A stretch of DNA of 64,000 nt from Polytrichum commune (Eukaryota > Streptophyta > Polytrichopsida > Polytrichales > Polytrichaceae), in NCBI GenBank assembly GCA_950295325.1, contig OX485805.1:25781501-25845500 (forward strand), given 5' to 3'. The notes beneath the pieces were generated by a model, which did not search any database, was not told the DNA's origin, and saw nothing but the letters and a program-made list of their open reading frames with translations. The position numbers were made by a program, and so were the translations under genes. Positions 47,496 through 58,046 of this stretch are shown here, in pieces (within the stretch, counting starts at the first letter, position 1; each line of letters begins with the position of its first letter).

Positions 47496-48839
47496 ATGGC
47501 TAATATACCAGGTGCTCCAAGGATACATAACATTGTACACATCCCATATTTCCTTGGAAGACCGGGGTCAGATCCTGACACTCATGTAGCAAAGTTTGAA
47601 ATTACCTGCCAGGCCAATGATGTTCCGGCTACTAAATTTCAAGAAGTTTTTGCTGCTTCATTGCAAGAAGATGCCTTTGCATGGTATCAGAGACAACCCG
47701 CCTTTGCTAACTGGAATGCATTGAAAACTGCATTCCTGGCTCATTTTAGACCCTTAGGCTTTGCCACGAGTCTAAAAGAGAAGTTGCGAACTGTTAGAAT
47801 GGGCATCAACGAGAGAGTTGATACTTATTATGGCAGAATGCAAGATATCTTGCAACATATGGGAAATCACCAAATCCCAGATGATTTCCTTATGAGCATA
47901 TTCATTGGTGGATTATATCCAATGGAGTTAAGAACCTATGTTAAGGAGGGAGCCACTGCCACATATGCTCAAGCTTACGCCAGAGCAAAAACTTGGGAGG
48001 AGTGTAGATTGGAAAATGAGTTGGTCATATATACTGACAATACTTATTCCAATAATCCAATTCCTTCACACTCGGGAATTTTTCCCATCAATGAGAATAA
48101 CCAATATTATGTTACTGACGCACCATATGTGCGAAACCCCACTGCACAATTGTATATACAACCTGCAATTAACAAGGCTCCTCAACAAGAACCCACGAGT
48201 GATAAATATGATAATGCTATATGGAATCTGACAAAACAATTGTCAGAATTGTCAGTTAAGGTAGCCAATAACCGACCTAAGAGACCCCAGCCCACAGAAG
48301 AGCGTAATAATGTGTGGTGTCACAATTGTAAAGGTCAGGGACACCTCGCTAATGAATGTCCTACTCCGAAAGGATTTAGGACTAAGTGTATATATTGTGG
48401 AGGGAATCACGCTGTTCAAGAGTGTTGGAACCTTAAGCAACAAAAAGCAGTTAATCAAGTGGATAGTGGTCAATCTCGTCCTTGGCAACAAGAACGAAAT
48501 GGACCAGGACCTAACTCTACTTATAATCCTAAGAGAAATTTTAATTGCCGACCGGTACCTTTGCAGTTCCCAGGGCGTTCCAATTGGAATCAACAAAATG
48601 ACACCTCCAATTGGAACCGACCTCCACCTTATAATCAAAACTATTCGAGGTTTGATTCAAACCCCGATGATTCTAGAAAATATCCTGTTTGTTATAGGTG
48701 CAAAGAACTTGGACATTATGCTAATAATTGTCCGAATCCTAAGAAACCACAGGATTATGTTCCTCTGTGTGGTAACTGCAAGACAGCAGGACACCCCACA
48801 GATGAATGTCCCCATCCTAAAAAAAGATTACCCACCTAA
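47496..48839 (+). CDS. Gag polyprotein with four zinc knuckles
   Basis: The frame is open from 47073 but its first ATG is 47496, just before the gag domain, so I use that (447 aa). The upstream open part is Lys/Arg-rich then Pro-rich. The core (PYFLGRPGSDPDTHVAKFE, AFAWYQRQP, LKTAFLAHFRPLG, LKEKLRTVRM) is the Retrotrans_gag capsid region that assembles the particle. The nucleocapsid part has four knuckles: CHNCKGQGHLANEC, CIYCGGNHAVQEC (one residue short between C2 and H), CYRCKELGHYANNC and CGNCKTAGHPTDEC. The frame ends in TAA at 48837, right after an A7 run (48819-48825). The continuing gag-protease linker lies in the +1 frame. Confidence 0.85.
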   Translation: MANIPGAPRIHNIVHIPYFLGRPGSDPDTHVAKFEITCQANDVPATKFQEVFAASLQEDAFAWYQRQPAFANWNALKTAFLAHFRPLGFATSLKEKLRTVRMGINERVDTYYGRMQDILQHMGNHQIPDDFLMSIFIGGLYPMELRTYVKEGATATYAQAYARAKTWEECRLENELVIYTDNTYSNNPIPSHSGIFPINENNQYYVTDAPYVRNPTAQLYIQPAINKAPQQEPTSDKYDNAIWNLTKQLSELSVKVANNRPKRPQPTEERNNVWCHNCKGQGHLANECPTPKGFRTKCIYCGGNHAVQECWNLKQQKAVNQVDSGQSRPWQQERNGPGPNSTYNPKRNFNCRPVPLQFPGRSNWNQQNDTSNWNRPPPYNQNYSRFDSNPDDSRKYPVCYRCKELGHYANNCPNPKKPQDYVPLCGNCKTAGHPTDECPHPKKRLPT

Positions 48840-49365
48840 TGACCGGGACTGGAAGAGGGGGAAACGAGTAAGGATCCAGGATCCGGAGGATGAAGAAGGA
48901 GGTGCTAGAGATGTCAACCACATACAACACTTTTCTACCTCATTACCTAGAGCACGAAAAGTGAATGCCGTGACCACGAGGTCTAAAGCAACCCCGGAAC
49001 CTTATCCAATCATTGATGAGAATAGTAGTGAGCCAAGTGCGGAGGAACTACGAGATAATATCCATGAGAATGATCCTAAAAATAAATTACTCGTGGAACC
49101 TAATGCGGTACCTAGAACCAATTCTACCCCCACAGCATTGCCAAGGGTAGAACTGGTTCAACCAGTGCCTATATCTCTTTCCCCACCGCCAACACCTTCA
49201 AGACCATATACCATCTTGGAAAGGACACCTTCATTCTCTATCCCACATGGTAGGCCTACAGAAGTCAAGTCCAAAACGATACCCTATCAAATACCTCATG
49301 TAAGGAATTTTAAGTCTAGGACAAGCTCGAAACAAGCTCGAAACAAGCTCGAACAATGGAATTAG
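48840..49365 (+). CDS. Gag-protease linker in the +1 frame
   Basis: This frame overlaps the end of gag and runs to TAG at 49363. It encodes a charged, Pro/Ser-rich linker (GKRVRIQDPEDEEGGARD, KVNAVTTRSK, VPISLSPPPTPSRPY, FSIPHGRPTEVK). KVNAVTTRSK resembles the VNAVT-RS-K words between gag and protease in plant gypsy elements, so it is probably part of the polyprotein rather than a separate gene. It has no start of its own. It is reached by a +1 shift near the A7 run and left by a shift at an 11-bp triple repeat (49321-49353). Confidence 0.6.
49321..49353. repeat. 11-bp tandem repeat x 3 at the frame junction
   Basis: Three perfect ACAAGCTCGAA units immediately before the pol ATG. Because 11 is not a multiple of 3, a change in copy number moves the frame between linker and pol. 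Confidence 0.95.
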
Positions 49366-52300
49366 CTAAAGGGTTGCAACAATATGATATAATGAAAGAT
49401 TTGGATAATCTACGTCCCCAAATTACCATGAGGCAACTTCTGGCAGTTGCACCTCAATGTCGTACCACACTTGGTTCCGCAATGGTACGCAAAAGAGCCA
49501 AGGTTGTGGAAGTTAATGATGTAACCCTGAGTCAAGACCCTGGTGCACCAGCAGTGGATGTAATAATTGATGGAGTTCTGGTAGCGGGATTTCTAGTTGA
49601 CACTGGGTCGAGTGTCAATCTCATGAGTATAGGGACAATGGAAGAATTAGGACTCACTAACATGGTTCCTACTTCTATCATCCTTAAAATGGCGGATCAT
49701 ACTCGTACTAGACCTTTAGGGCAATTACCTCAAGTCCCAGTTCAAATAGCGGGTCAGGAATACAAGATTGATTTCGTCATTTACCGAACCACTGATGCCA
49801 TACAACCTATACCGGGAATATTAGGAAGACCATGGTTAATAACGGCTGAAGCTAAGGAAGATTGGGGTAAAGGAACACTTACCTTAGGTAAAGGCAAGGA
49901 GAAAATGGTCTTACCTTTGTTTCCCACACGGTACCAAGGCGAGACTCAAGATGAGGGAACTGAATTCACTACTGATGGATATGAGACTGAGTCTGAGGAT
50001 AGTCCAATTCAATCTATCCATAACGTTGGTAACCACCAAAGATCTTATAACCCCGTAGGAATAGGAGAATATTTTATCTCTATGAGGGACGATGATTCGG
50101 ATAATGCCATTCTAAGTTGGCAGAATTCTTGCCCAATTAACCACGTTACTATGGTGGAGGAATCACAACCACATGATAAAAATTTATTAACTCCTAACCC
50201 AAAGAAACGGACCACCCCATTAAAACCCCTCGAAAGTAAATTGCCTTCTTTTGAGGAAGATTGGGAAGATGCTATGTTTTCTTACAACACACCTATTAAA
50301 AGTTATGTGTCTAAAGATGTTTATAAAGAAATGAATTTGGGAACTGAGGAGGTTCCTAAAATCATTAAAATATATGAGAAATTGTCCAAGACTGAATGGC
50401 AATATTGGTATAATTTTTTCAAAAGGAATATCAAAGTATTTGCATGGACATATAAGGATTTGAGAGGAGTCCCTCCTGAAGTATGCCAACATAAAATTGT
50501 ACTTGAGGAAGGTACGGCCCCGGTCCGACAAAGACAGTACCGTATGAATCCAAAATATTCCTTAATGGTCAAAGAGGAGATAGATAAACTTCTTGAGGCG
50601 GGATTTATTTACAAAGTACCTTACAGTGAGTGGGTGTCACCCATCGTAGTAGTTCCTAAAAAGAATGGAAAATTGAGAATTTGTCAAGATTTCCGGAGAC
50701 TCAATAATGTCACTAGAAAGGATTATTTTCCTTTACCTTTTACGGACACCATGTTGGATGCAGTAGCGGGTTACAAACGCTATTCATTTATGGATGGTTT
50801 CTCCGGATATAATTAAATTCAAATTTATGAACCACATCGTTGGTACACAACCTTTACCACGGATTGGGGTACTTTTGCCTATATGGTAATGCCATTTGGT
50901 TTGTGCAATGCACCAGCCACTTTTCAAAGGGTTATGACGGAAGCCTTTCAAGAGTATCTACGCAAATTTATGGAAATCTTTTTGGATGATTTTGCTGTCT
51001 TTGGTGACGATAAAAATCATGCAGATTATCTCCAGAAATGTTTTGATAAATGTATGGAGTTCGGCATTTCCATCAATGTCGCTAAGTCAGTTTTCCTAGT
51101 ACCCTTTGGAAGATTGGTAGGACACATTGTATCTGAACAAGGCATAGCTACCGATCCTGACAAAATTGCTAATATTGTATCTTTACCCATCCCTACTACC
51201 GTTACCGAAGTCAAAGGATTTTTGGGTCACACCGGTTATTATAGGAGATTCATTTTTAGATATGCGATAATAGCGATGCCTTTAACAGAACTGCTTAAAA
51301 AATGGGATGATGTCCCAGTTTGGACGTCAGCATGCACACATGCTTTTAACACATTAAAAAGAAAATTAGTGTCCGCCCCAATACTTATCCCTCCTAATTG
51401 GGAGAAAGAATTCCATATATTTGTTGATGCTTCAAATGTAGCCATTGGATCGGTTCTAAGTCAGAAAGATGAAAATGGCCATGATCATCCTATTTATTTT
51501 GCTAGTCGTCAACTAGTGCAGGCTGAGAGAAATTATACAGTTACCGAACGTGAGGCCTTAGGTATGATTTTCTCAGTTCAAAAATTCCGCCATTATTTAC
51601 TTGGAAATAAATTTGTTTTCCATGTAGATCATGATGCATTGAAATACATGATTAATAAACCTCAATTGAGTGGACGAATTGCTAGATGGGTATTACTTTT
51701 GCAAGAGTTTAACTTTACCATTGAAGTTCGACTAGGCAAAAATCATGCAAATGCCGATCATCTTTCAAGATTAAATGATGAATCTGGATCGGAACCCATT
51801 GATGATTCATTTCCCGATGCCCAATTATTTTATATTGATGTGATCCCCCATGAGTATGCGGAAATTATTGAATATTTACAAAACAATAAATTTCCCCCAA
51901 ATTTTAATGAAAAGCAAAAACGTAGATTGGTTTTTAAAACCATGTCTTATACCATTATTGCTGATACCCTATATAAACAAGGCAAAGATGGCATTCTACG
52001 TCGTTGTGTTACAAGTTCCGAAATCCCTTTGATTTTGAAAGAGTGTCATGACAATATGGCGGGAGGTCATTTTGCGGGTGATGTTACAGCTAGAAAAATA
52101 TTACATAGTGGATATTGGTGGCCTACCCTGTTTGCTGACTGTACAACATACACTAGGCAATGTGACGTGTGTCAACGAATTGGGAAGCCCACCGCTTCCT
52201 CAGCAATGCCACTTACACCTATCTTAGCCCTTGCCCCATTTGAGAAATGGGGAATTGATTTTGTTGGACCTATTAACCCTCCTAGTCGTCATGGACGTTA

Positions 52301-53102
52301 TCAATATATTTTGGTGGCCACAGACTATGTCACTAAGTGGGCTGAAGCAGAGGCCACTCGGAAAGATGATAAACATGTCGTTGCTAAGTTTCTAAGAGAA
52401 AAAATTCTATCACGTTATGGTTGTCCAAAGGAATTGGTAAGTGATCGTGGCACTCACTTTGTAAATGATGTTATTAAAGAGCTCACGGAGAAATATAAAA
52501 TTAAACACCGGCTCACTTCCCCATATCACCCGAGAGCTAATGGTCAAACTGAAAAGACTAATGGGATCTTGTGCAAAATTATAACTAAGACCGTTCAAAA
52601 TTCTATGACTGATTGGGATAGCAAACTATTAGATGCATTATGGGTGTATCGTACCGCTTATAAAGTGACAACTAAATTTACACCTTTTCAATTAGTTTAC
52701 GGCCAAGAAGCTATCCTCCCAGTTGAATTAGAACTCCCTTCATTACGTATTGCCATAGATGAAAGATTAAGTGATGAAGAATCCCTTCGCGAGCGCATAG
52801 CAATGTTAGAAAGGCTAGATGAAATTCGTAATCAAGCCTATCTAAACATGGCTGCCATTCAAAAATGGCGTAAGACTTACTATGATAGTAAAATGAAAAG
52901 TAAAATACTCACCGCGGATGATCTAGTTTTACTTTACGATAGTCGTTTCCAAAAATTTCCAGGAAAATTTAAACTTCACTGGATGGGCCCTTATAAAGTT
53001 AAAATTGCGCACGACAATGGTTCGTTTGAATTAATTGACTTTGAAGGTACACCCTTACCTACACGGATTAATGGCTATCGTCTTAAAAAGTATCATACAT
53101 AA
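49356..53102 (+). CDS. Pol: aspartic protease, reverse transcriptase, RNase H, integrase (one in-frame stop)
   Basis: One frame of 1,248 codons, interrupted by TAA at 50814-50816 (codon 487). Protease: FLVDTGSSVNLMS (Asp82) and ILGRPWL. RT: SPIVVVPKKNGKLRICQDFRRLN (split here as SPIVVVPKKN / KLRICQDFRR), SFMDGFSGYN just before the stop, VMPFGLCNAPATFQRVM, and the catalytic FLDD with Asp544 and Asp545. RNase H: IFVDASNVAIG, TEREALGMIF and HADHLSR-like NADHLSR. Integrase: a zinc-binding start (GGHFAGDVTARKIL, CDVCQRIGK), then WGIDFVGPI, VSDRGTHFVND and NGQTEKTNG for the DDE triad. It ends in a Tat/Athila-type tail with no chromodomain. The stop falls in a conserved RT block and should abolish RT unless read through. 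It lies among intact sequence, so it is recent. Confidence 0.93.
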
Positions 53103-55313
53103 CTGAGGACAGTTATGGAAATAAAGTGAGGGGGACCCATTGAGCTTATTATGGTGTATAAATTAAGTACTTATTCTATAAAATTGAAGTAATTAAAAAC
53201 TTATATATTATGTATTGGGGCATTTAGATAGTATCACAAATTTAAAAGTTTAAGTTATTATTAAAGTTAAGTTGTAAGTCAAATAAAATAGATACAACAG
53301 GGCAATGGTCTCAGGAGCTGGTTAATCCCACTCATGACTCCAACCAGCTACGACTAAATTAAAATTAAGGTAGGCAATAGGCTTAGGTACTTAAGTAACG
53401 AAGTGGTTGAGAAGAAGTGACGGCAGGTGGGCTATAGGCTCAATTAGTGTACCATTAGTGACCACCTACCCATCATTACACGGTGAGCGGGAGCCGCCAA
53501 GGAGGCGGGTGGTCTCAAACAGTTAAGCTCAACCAAGATGCAGGCAATAGTCTTTGGTGAGGGAACGAGGAGCTGCAGTTGAAGGGGCGGAGACAGAGGG
53601 TGAGAGCGAAGAGTCATCTCCTTGCAGAACGGCAGGTAAGAATTGTTACCCTTATGTTGTTGTTGTTGTATTGAGATAATGTGTTGCTTTGAAAGTTGTC
53701 TATGTTATTGTCAATATGAGAATGAACCTAAAGACTATGACCCTTTGGAGATCAGATCTTGGAAACTTGCATCAGACTATGGACTTGTGGTAACCATGAG
53801 AAACCCAGACGGTTCAAGGCTATAGTCTGAATAAAAGAGAGGCGCGAGAAGAGAGAAACATGCGGCTCTGCAGCATGCAAAGACTATGGCCACATTATGT
53901 TTTAGTTAGAGGACCGGAAGCTTTTGTAAGTTCTTGGTGGTGCACTGAGAGCTTGGAGATCTCAAAGACTATAGCCTGATGTGTTGCGGCAACGCTGGTT
54001 ACTTGGATCAGACAATAGCCTTCAGAAAAAGAGTTAGGAGAAGAGTCAAAGAAAGATAGAACTTTTTCACTTAGACAATGACCAGAAGCAGGGGAGCATG
54101 AGATAGGAGTCCTTAGGTGACAAATTAGGCATGAAAGATACTGCAGAGAGACAATGGCCTTGTTCCGAGAGGAAATCAGATGTGAGGAAAGACGATAGTC
54201 TGGAATGAAACTCTGAGGAGGGAATAGGATCAGGTCTAAGTCGAAGCCAATTGAGATCTATGGAAAAATATCAGAGTCTAATGGGAAACTTTTACACACT
54301 TAGGAAGAAAAATGATGAAAAAAGTGACCAGAAACTCTCATGTCCGTCCAAGAATACCACAAAATAGGCAGAAAAGGTCTTTCCAGTAACAATATGTCTT
54401 AGGGGAATAACTGAGTCCAAAGAAAGTGTCCTTAAGAGTCTGTATAAGTCTCAAAAGGTAGCCTTACTTGCAAGAAACCATGAATAAGAAGAAATGAGTT
54501 GTAGGCAAAGAAGTGATGTCAAATCCAAGAAGTTCTCATGAAAAGAAAGTTTGCTGCTAAGGAGAAAAGTTACTGAGGCCCAAGGCAATGTAAGGAGAAA
54601 GTTCATAGCCTTGATTAAAAGAAGGAAAAGTTGAAATACAATGATAGACAATAGTCTGTGAGGCCACCTAAGGTAGAAAGATGTTCCGAGAGACAATAGC
54701 CTGGTGAGGATAATCTCCCGAGAAAGTGATTCTTCCATAAGGTCGGGCCCACTGCTGCCAAGTAGTGTTCCTCTCTATCTTCTTTAACCCTTCGTCTCTG
54801 AAGAGAGAAACGTAGGAAGTCAATAGCCTGAGGGAGTGTTAAGAGGTCCGTTATCTTTCTGAGAGACCATAGCCTTACCTTATTAGCACTTGAACTTAAG
54901 TAGAAATAGGATAATGAGAATTAATCTTGAATAAAACAAAAGTTACCAAGAAGCTGATACGGTGAAGGTGACCCGTTAAAGAAAGAGAGGAAACGTGTTC
55001 CAGAAACAATCAATGTAAACTTGGAGGAAATGAAAGAACCTGAGAGGACTATTAGTTAAGATTGAGACGAACATTCACCAAAAGACTGTGATTGACACTG
55101 TGCAGGTTAACTGAATGACAACCTATATGTGGGAGAACAGACTATAGTCCGAGCCACCGACTTTCGAGTGACCAAGGCAATAGCTTTCCACAGTCAAAAC
55201 TGATTATATAGGACAGACAACAGCCTTGGGAATAGAGGTTTGGTAACTCAAGGCAATAGTCTCTGAACAGTAAAGACTGAATTTACTACACAGGCTATAG
55301 ATTGCGAGTGAAA
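53103..55313 (+). promoter_or_regulatory. Motif-rich non-coding region between pol and ORF3
   Basis: 2.2 kb without a supported gene. About 22 copies of the dyad motif RGRCWATRGYCT lie in it. Examples: AGGCAATAGTCT at about 53542 and 55252, AGGCTATAGTCT near 53815, AGACTATAGCCT near 53964, AGACAATAGCCT near 54010 and 54692, AGACGATAGTCT near 54190, AGACAATAGTCT near 54646, and AGACTATAGTCC near 55140. Spacing is irregular (about 30-450 bp) and both half-site orders occur. It could hold the promoter or splice acceptor for ORF3. Confidence 0.7.
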
Positions 55314-58010
55314 ATGAGGCCAGCAGAGGACGAGAAGGAGGAAGAAACTCCCAGACGATGGAATGTGAAGCCCGTTGTTTTACCTGACATCCCGTTGGCA
55401 TTAAAAAGAGCATGGAAGGCCAACCAAATTAAGTTGGAAATGGCAGGGGTGTTTGAGTATTTATGTTGGGTTCAGGCGATCACTAAAGTGGCCTTTGTGG
55501 GCCATGTACTCCAATTTCTGGAAACGTACTCTCTGGGTATGGAAACAGCAAATGTCGATGGCCAAGTGATTGAGTTTTCTGCGACTGCGATAGGAAGACA
55601 ATTGCGGGTTCCATCCGATGGAATAGCGGAAGGACAATTGCCTGGTTTGACGAGAAAACAACATGAAATTATTTTTGAGGGAGAATTCCCTAAAAACACT
55701 CGGATCTGGAGGATAGACAAGGCCAGGCAACACTGGAGGTTATGGTTCAAATTTGTGAACAATTACTTGATTTTCCGACCTCATCCTGAGACAATAGCCC
55801 AAAAATATGTCGTGGCCGCTGTTCAGACTTGGGAAGGGAAGAGGATCAATTGGTCCCAAATAATTCAACAACAAATGCATGCTGAAATTCTGCGGGTCAA
55901 GGTGGGAGTGCTGCGGACAGTGGAGTTGTACTCGGCTTTTTACATATCTTTTTTCTGCCGTGATGGTCCTACACCCCGAGGACGACAGGACGCACCCTCG
56001 ACGTCTCAAGCGGTGAGCCCTGTGCCGTCAAGTCCAGGAAATTCGGAGGAGCTGGTGGAGGACAATCACAGGCTTAGGTTACAGTTGCAACAGTGTCGAG
56101 ATACGTTGCGGGAGAAGACGGAGCAGCTATGGGCGAAGAGCGAATTGCTCATTACCTGCCAATCAGAGAATGTGAAGCACCTGCAGGAGTTGGCTGAGGC
56201 TATCCGAGAGAAGGTGGAGCAACAAAGGAGGCTTGAAGATAGCACAAAGACTATAGCCTCGAACCATGACCAGCTGGCCGCTCAAGAGAAAGAGATTATG
56301 GCCCTGCAAAGTAGGTTGGACCAGCAAGGAGGTGAATCCGAGCAATTAGACGATTGCCAAGACCAACTAAGGCGAGTTACAGAGGAGAAGGAGCAGTTAA
56401 CCGAAAGGTTACGAGCCTTGGAGGAAGAATTAACGCAGCAAAAAGCGTTGGTGAGTAACCTGAATGCGAGGGGACAACCGTCCATGACCTCGGTGGTTAC
56501 CAGTCCGGTTCGAGTAACTCCTGCGCCCAAAGAACTCTGTTTGGAATTGTGGAGCTGGGAATCCAGAGGACCGGTCCCCAAAGAATTTTTTGAGTTGTAT
56601 GAAAGGCAATGTCAATTTTTTCTTTTGTTTGTAGGTTTGAAGAAGTCTGAATGGATTGACCATAGTCGTTTTAAAGAGCTGTGGCGTCAAAGTTTAGACT
56701 TGGGGATAGAAAATCTGTTTGTAGAAATTATGGCCCGAAAACATATTAACCTTTTGGATCCCTACTCGGCTTTTATGGTAATTGGGGATGTAGGGGCTAG
56801 AATCTTGTTGTATTACGCGTCTCTAGAGCAGCAATGGGTCTTGAGATGTCAAAATACTAACCTTGTAGCGAAAAGAGAGGTATCTTGGCAAGAATATGGA
56901 GTCCAAGTAAACTCACAATTTTATGGTCAGCCCCTAGAGAGTCTACAGCCTTGGAGGGATACTTTACAGGAATTGCTTAATCGAGTTAGGCACCCAACTT
57001 TTTTGACCAACATAATGTCCGCAAATGTTCAGCGTCTATCTCTGTCACCGAGTGCGGGATTTACCGGGTCTCATTATTTTTTTCAAATTGAAAAAACCAC
57101 TAGCAGATTAGAGAGGTATCTAATGGAGGTGAACACACGAAAGAAGCCATTACTGAACCTCCACAGCCAAGTACAATTTGAGTTACCTCCCTCTAATTTT
57201 TTGCCTACCATACCCCAGCTAGAAGTACCCATAGTGGGAAGTCCATTAACCCTAAGGTACCTGGGGCAATATGCTAACATGTTTGATCATCCGGGTGAGG
57301 AGCCCATACCCACATGGACGGCTATCACCTGGATACTAGAAGACTATGGCCTTTCCCGTAATGAGGAGGTACCGACCGATATTCAATATCGGAGACTTTC
57401 AAGACGATGGCCTGATGGACCTCCAGCGGGGGTGGCGAGTCACCCACATTTTTGTCCGTGCCCATGGCGAGGCAGGTGGAATCCGGAAGCAACATTGTCA
57501 AGTGTCGAGTACAACTGGCCGTTAATTCAAGGGCCCAAATCGACACCAGCGGAGTGCAAAGCGACGTACAAGCATTTTTTCCAAGAGCACATTCATCACC
57601 GCGACCCTGTTTGCTTCCGAGCAGCCGTGTTTGCTAATGTATTGGCTGATTGGTGTGGCCAGTGGAACGTGACCATTGATGTTAATCGCTTCCACGAAAG
57701 TCACCTTGAATTTTTACTCTTGTTGAAGTTGATGTACAGGCCTACGAGGTGGATTCGGATGGTTGAGGTTATGGCCATAACCCATTTCATCGCTGGCGCC
57801 CATAAGTGTTTAATCAATGAATTTCCTTATACACGGGCGGGGCCATTTGAGCGATTTCTGAGATGGCAACGAATGAATGCACCTGAGGTGGTGGCCCGCG
57901 ACGAGGATTTACAACGGGCAATTGAGAAGATGGAGGCAAGAGAGTTGAAGAGAGCAGCTGAGGAGGCAGCTCAACGTCACCAACCTCCACCAAAGTTACT
58001 AAGAAGATAG
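55314..58010 (+). CDS. Retrotransposon ORF3, 898-codon accessory protein, unknown function
   Basis: Intact from ATG 55314 to TAG 58008-58010. N-terminal block (about 45-205): VDGQVIEFSATAIGRQLRVP, WRLWFKFVNNYLIFRPHPET and GKRINWSQIIQQQM have the layout of the 'putative plant transposon protein' domain seen in ORFs next to plant retroelements (resemblance, not proven). A low-complexity Ser/Pro linker follows (215-243), then a long coiled coil (about 245-383), suggesting oligomers. Residues 405-860 form a second, unrecognised region rich in Trp and Leu with a Cys/His cluster near 710-770 (HPHFCPCPW, then Cys748, a HIHH run, Cys767). The tail is a charged helix ending PPPKLLRR. No signal peptide or membrane segment is seen, so it is not envelope-like. 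The coding DNA contains a few dyad-motif matches (about 56247, 57338 and 57403). Confidence 0.8.
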   Translation: MRPAEDEKEEETPRRWNVKPVVLPDIPLALKRAWKANQIKLEMAGVFEYLCWVQAITKVAFVGHVLQFLETYSLGMETANVDGQVIEFSATAIGRQLRVPSDGIAEGQLPGLTRKQHEIIFEGEFPKNTRIWRIDKARQHWRLWFKFVNNYLIFRPHPETIAQKYVVAAVQTWEGKRINWSQIIQQQMHAEILRVKVGVLRTVELYSAFYISFFCRDGPTPRGRQDAPSTSQAVSPVPSSPGNSEELVEDNHRLRLQLQQCRDTLREKTEQLWAKSELLITCQSENVKHLQELAEAIREKVEQQRRLEDSTKTIASNHDQLAAQEKEIMALQSRLDQQGGESEQLDDCQDQLRRVTEEKEQLTERLRALEEELTQQKALVSNLNARGQPSMTSVVTSPVRVTPAPKELCLELWSWESRGPVPKEFFELYERQCQFFLLFVGLKKSEWIDHSRFKELWRQSLDLGIENLFVEIMARKHINLLDPYSAFMVIGDVGARILLYYASLEQQWVLRCQNTNLVAKREVSWQEYGVQVNSQFYGQPLESLQPWRDTLQELLNRVRHPTFLTNIMSANVQRLSLSPSAGFTGSHYFFQIEKTTSRLERYLMEVNTRKKPLLNLHSQVQFELPPSNFLPTIPQLEVPIVGSPLTLRYLGQYANMFDHPGEEPIPTWTAITWILEDYGLSRNEEVPTDIQYRRLSRRWPDGPPAGVASHPHFCPCPWRGRWNPEATLSSVEYNWPLIQGPKSTPAECKATYKHFFQEHIHHRDPVCFRAAVFANVLADWCGQWNVTIDVNRFHESHLEFLLLLKLMYRPTRWIRMVEVMAITHFIAGAHKCLINEFPYTRAGPFERFLRWQRMNAPEVVARDEDLQRAIEKMEARELKRAAEEAAQRHQPPPKLLRR

Positions 58011-58033
58011 GTTGATGGGGACATCAACAAGTT

Positions 58034-58046
58034 AAGTGGGGGGCTA
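58034..58046 (+). other. Polypurine tract
   Basis: AAGTGGGGGGCTA directly before the TG of the 3' LTR; primer site for plus-strand synthesis. Confidence 0.75.

Noticed and set aside
48252-48638. 128-codon minus ORF within gag
   Set aside because: Shadow of the gag reading frame.
55314-58010. Envelope-like protein
   Set aside because: No signal peptide or transmembrane helix; a long coiled coil and soluble blocks instead.
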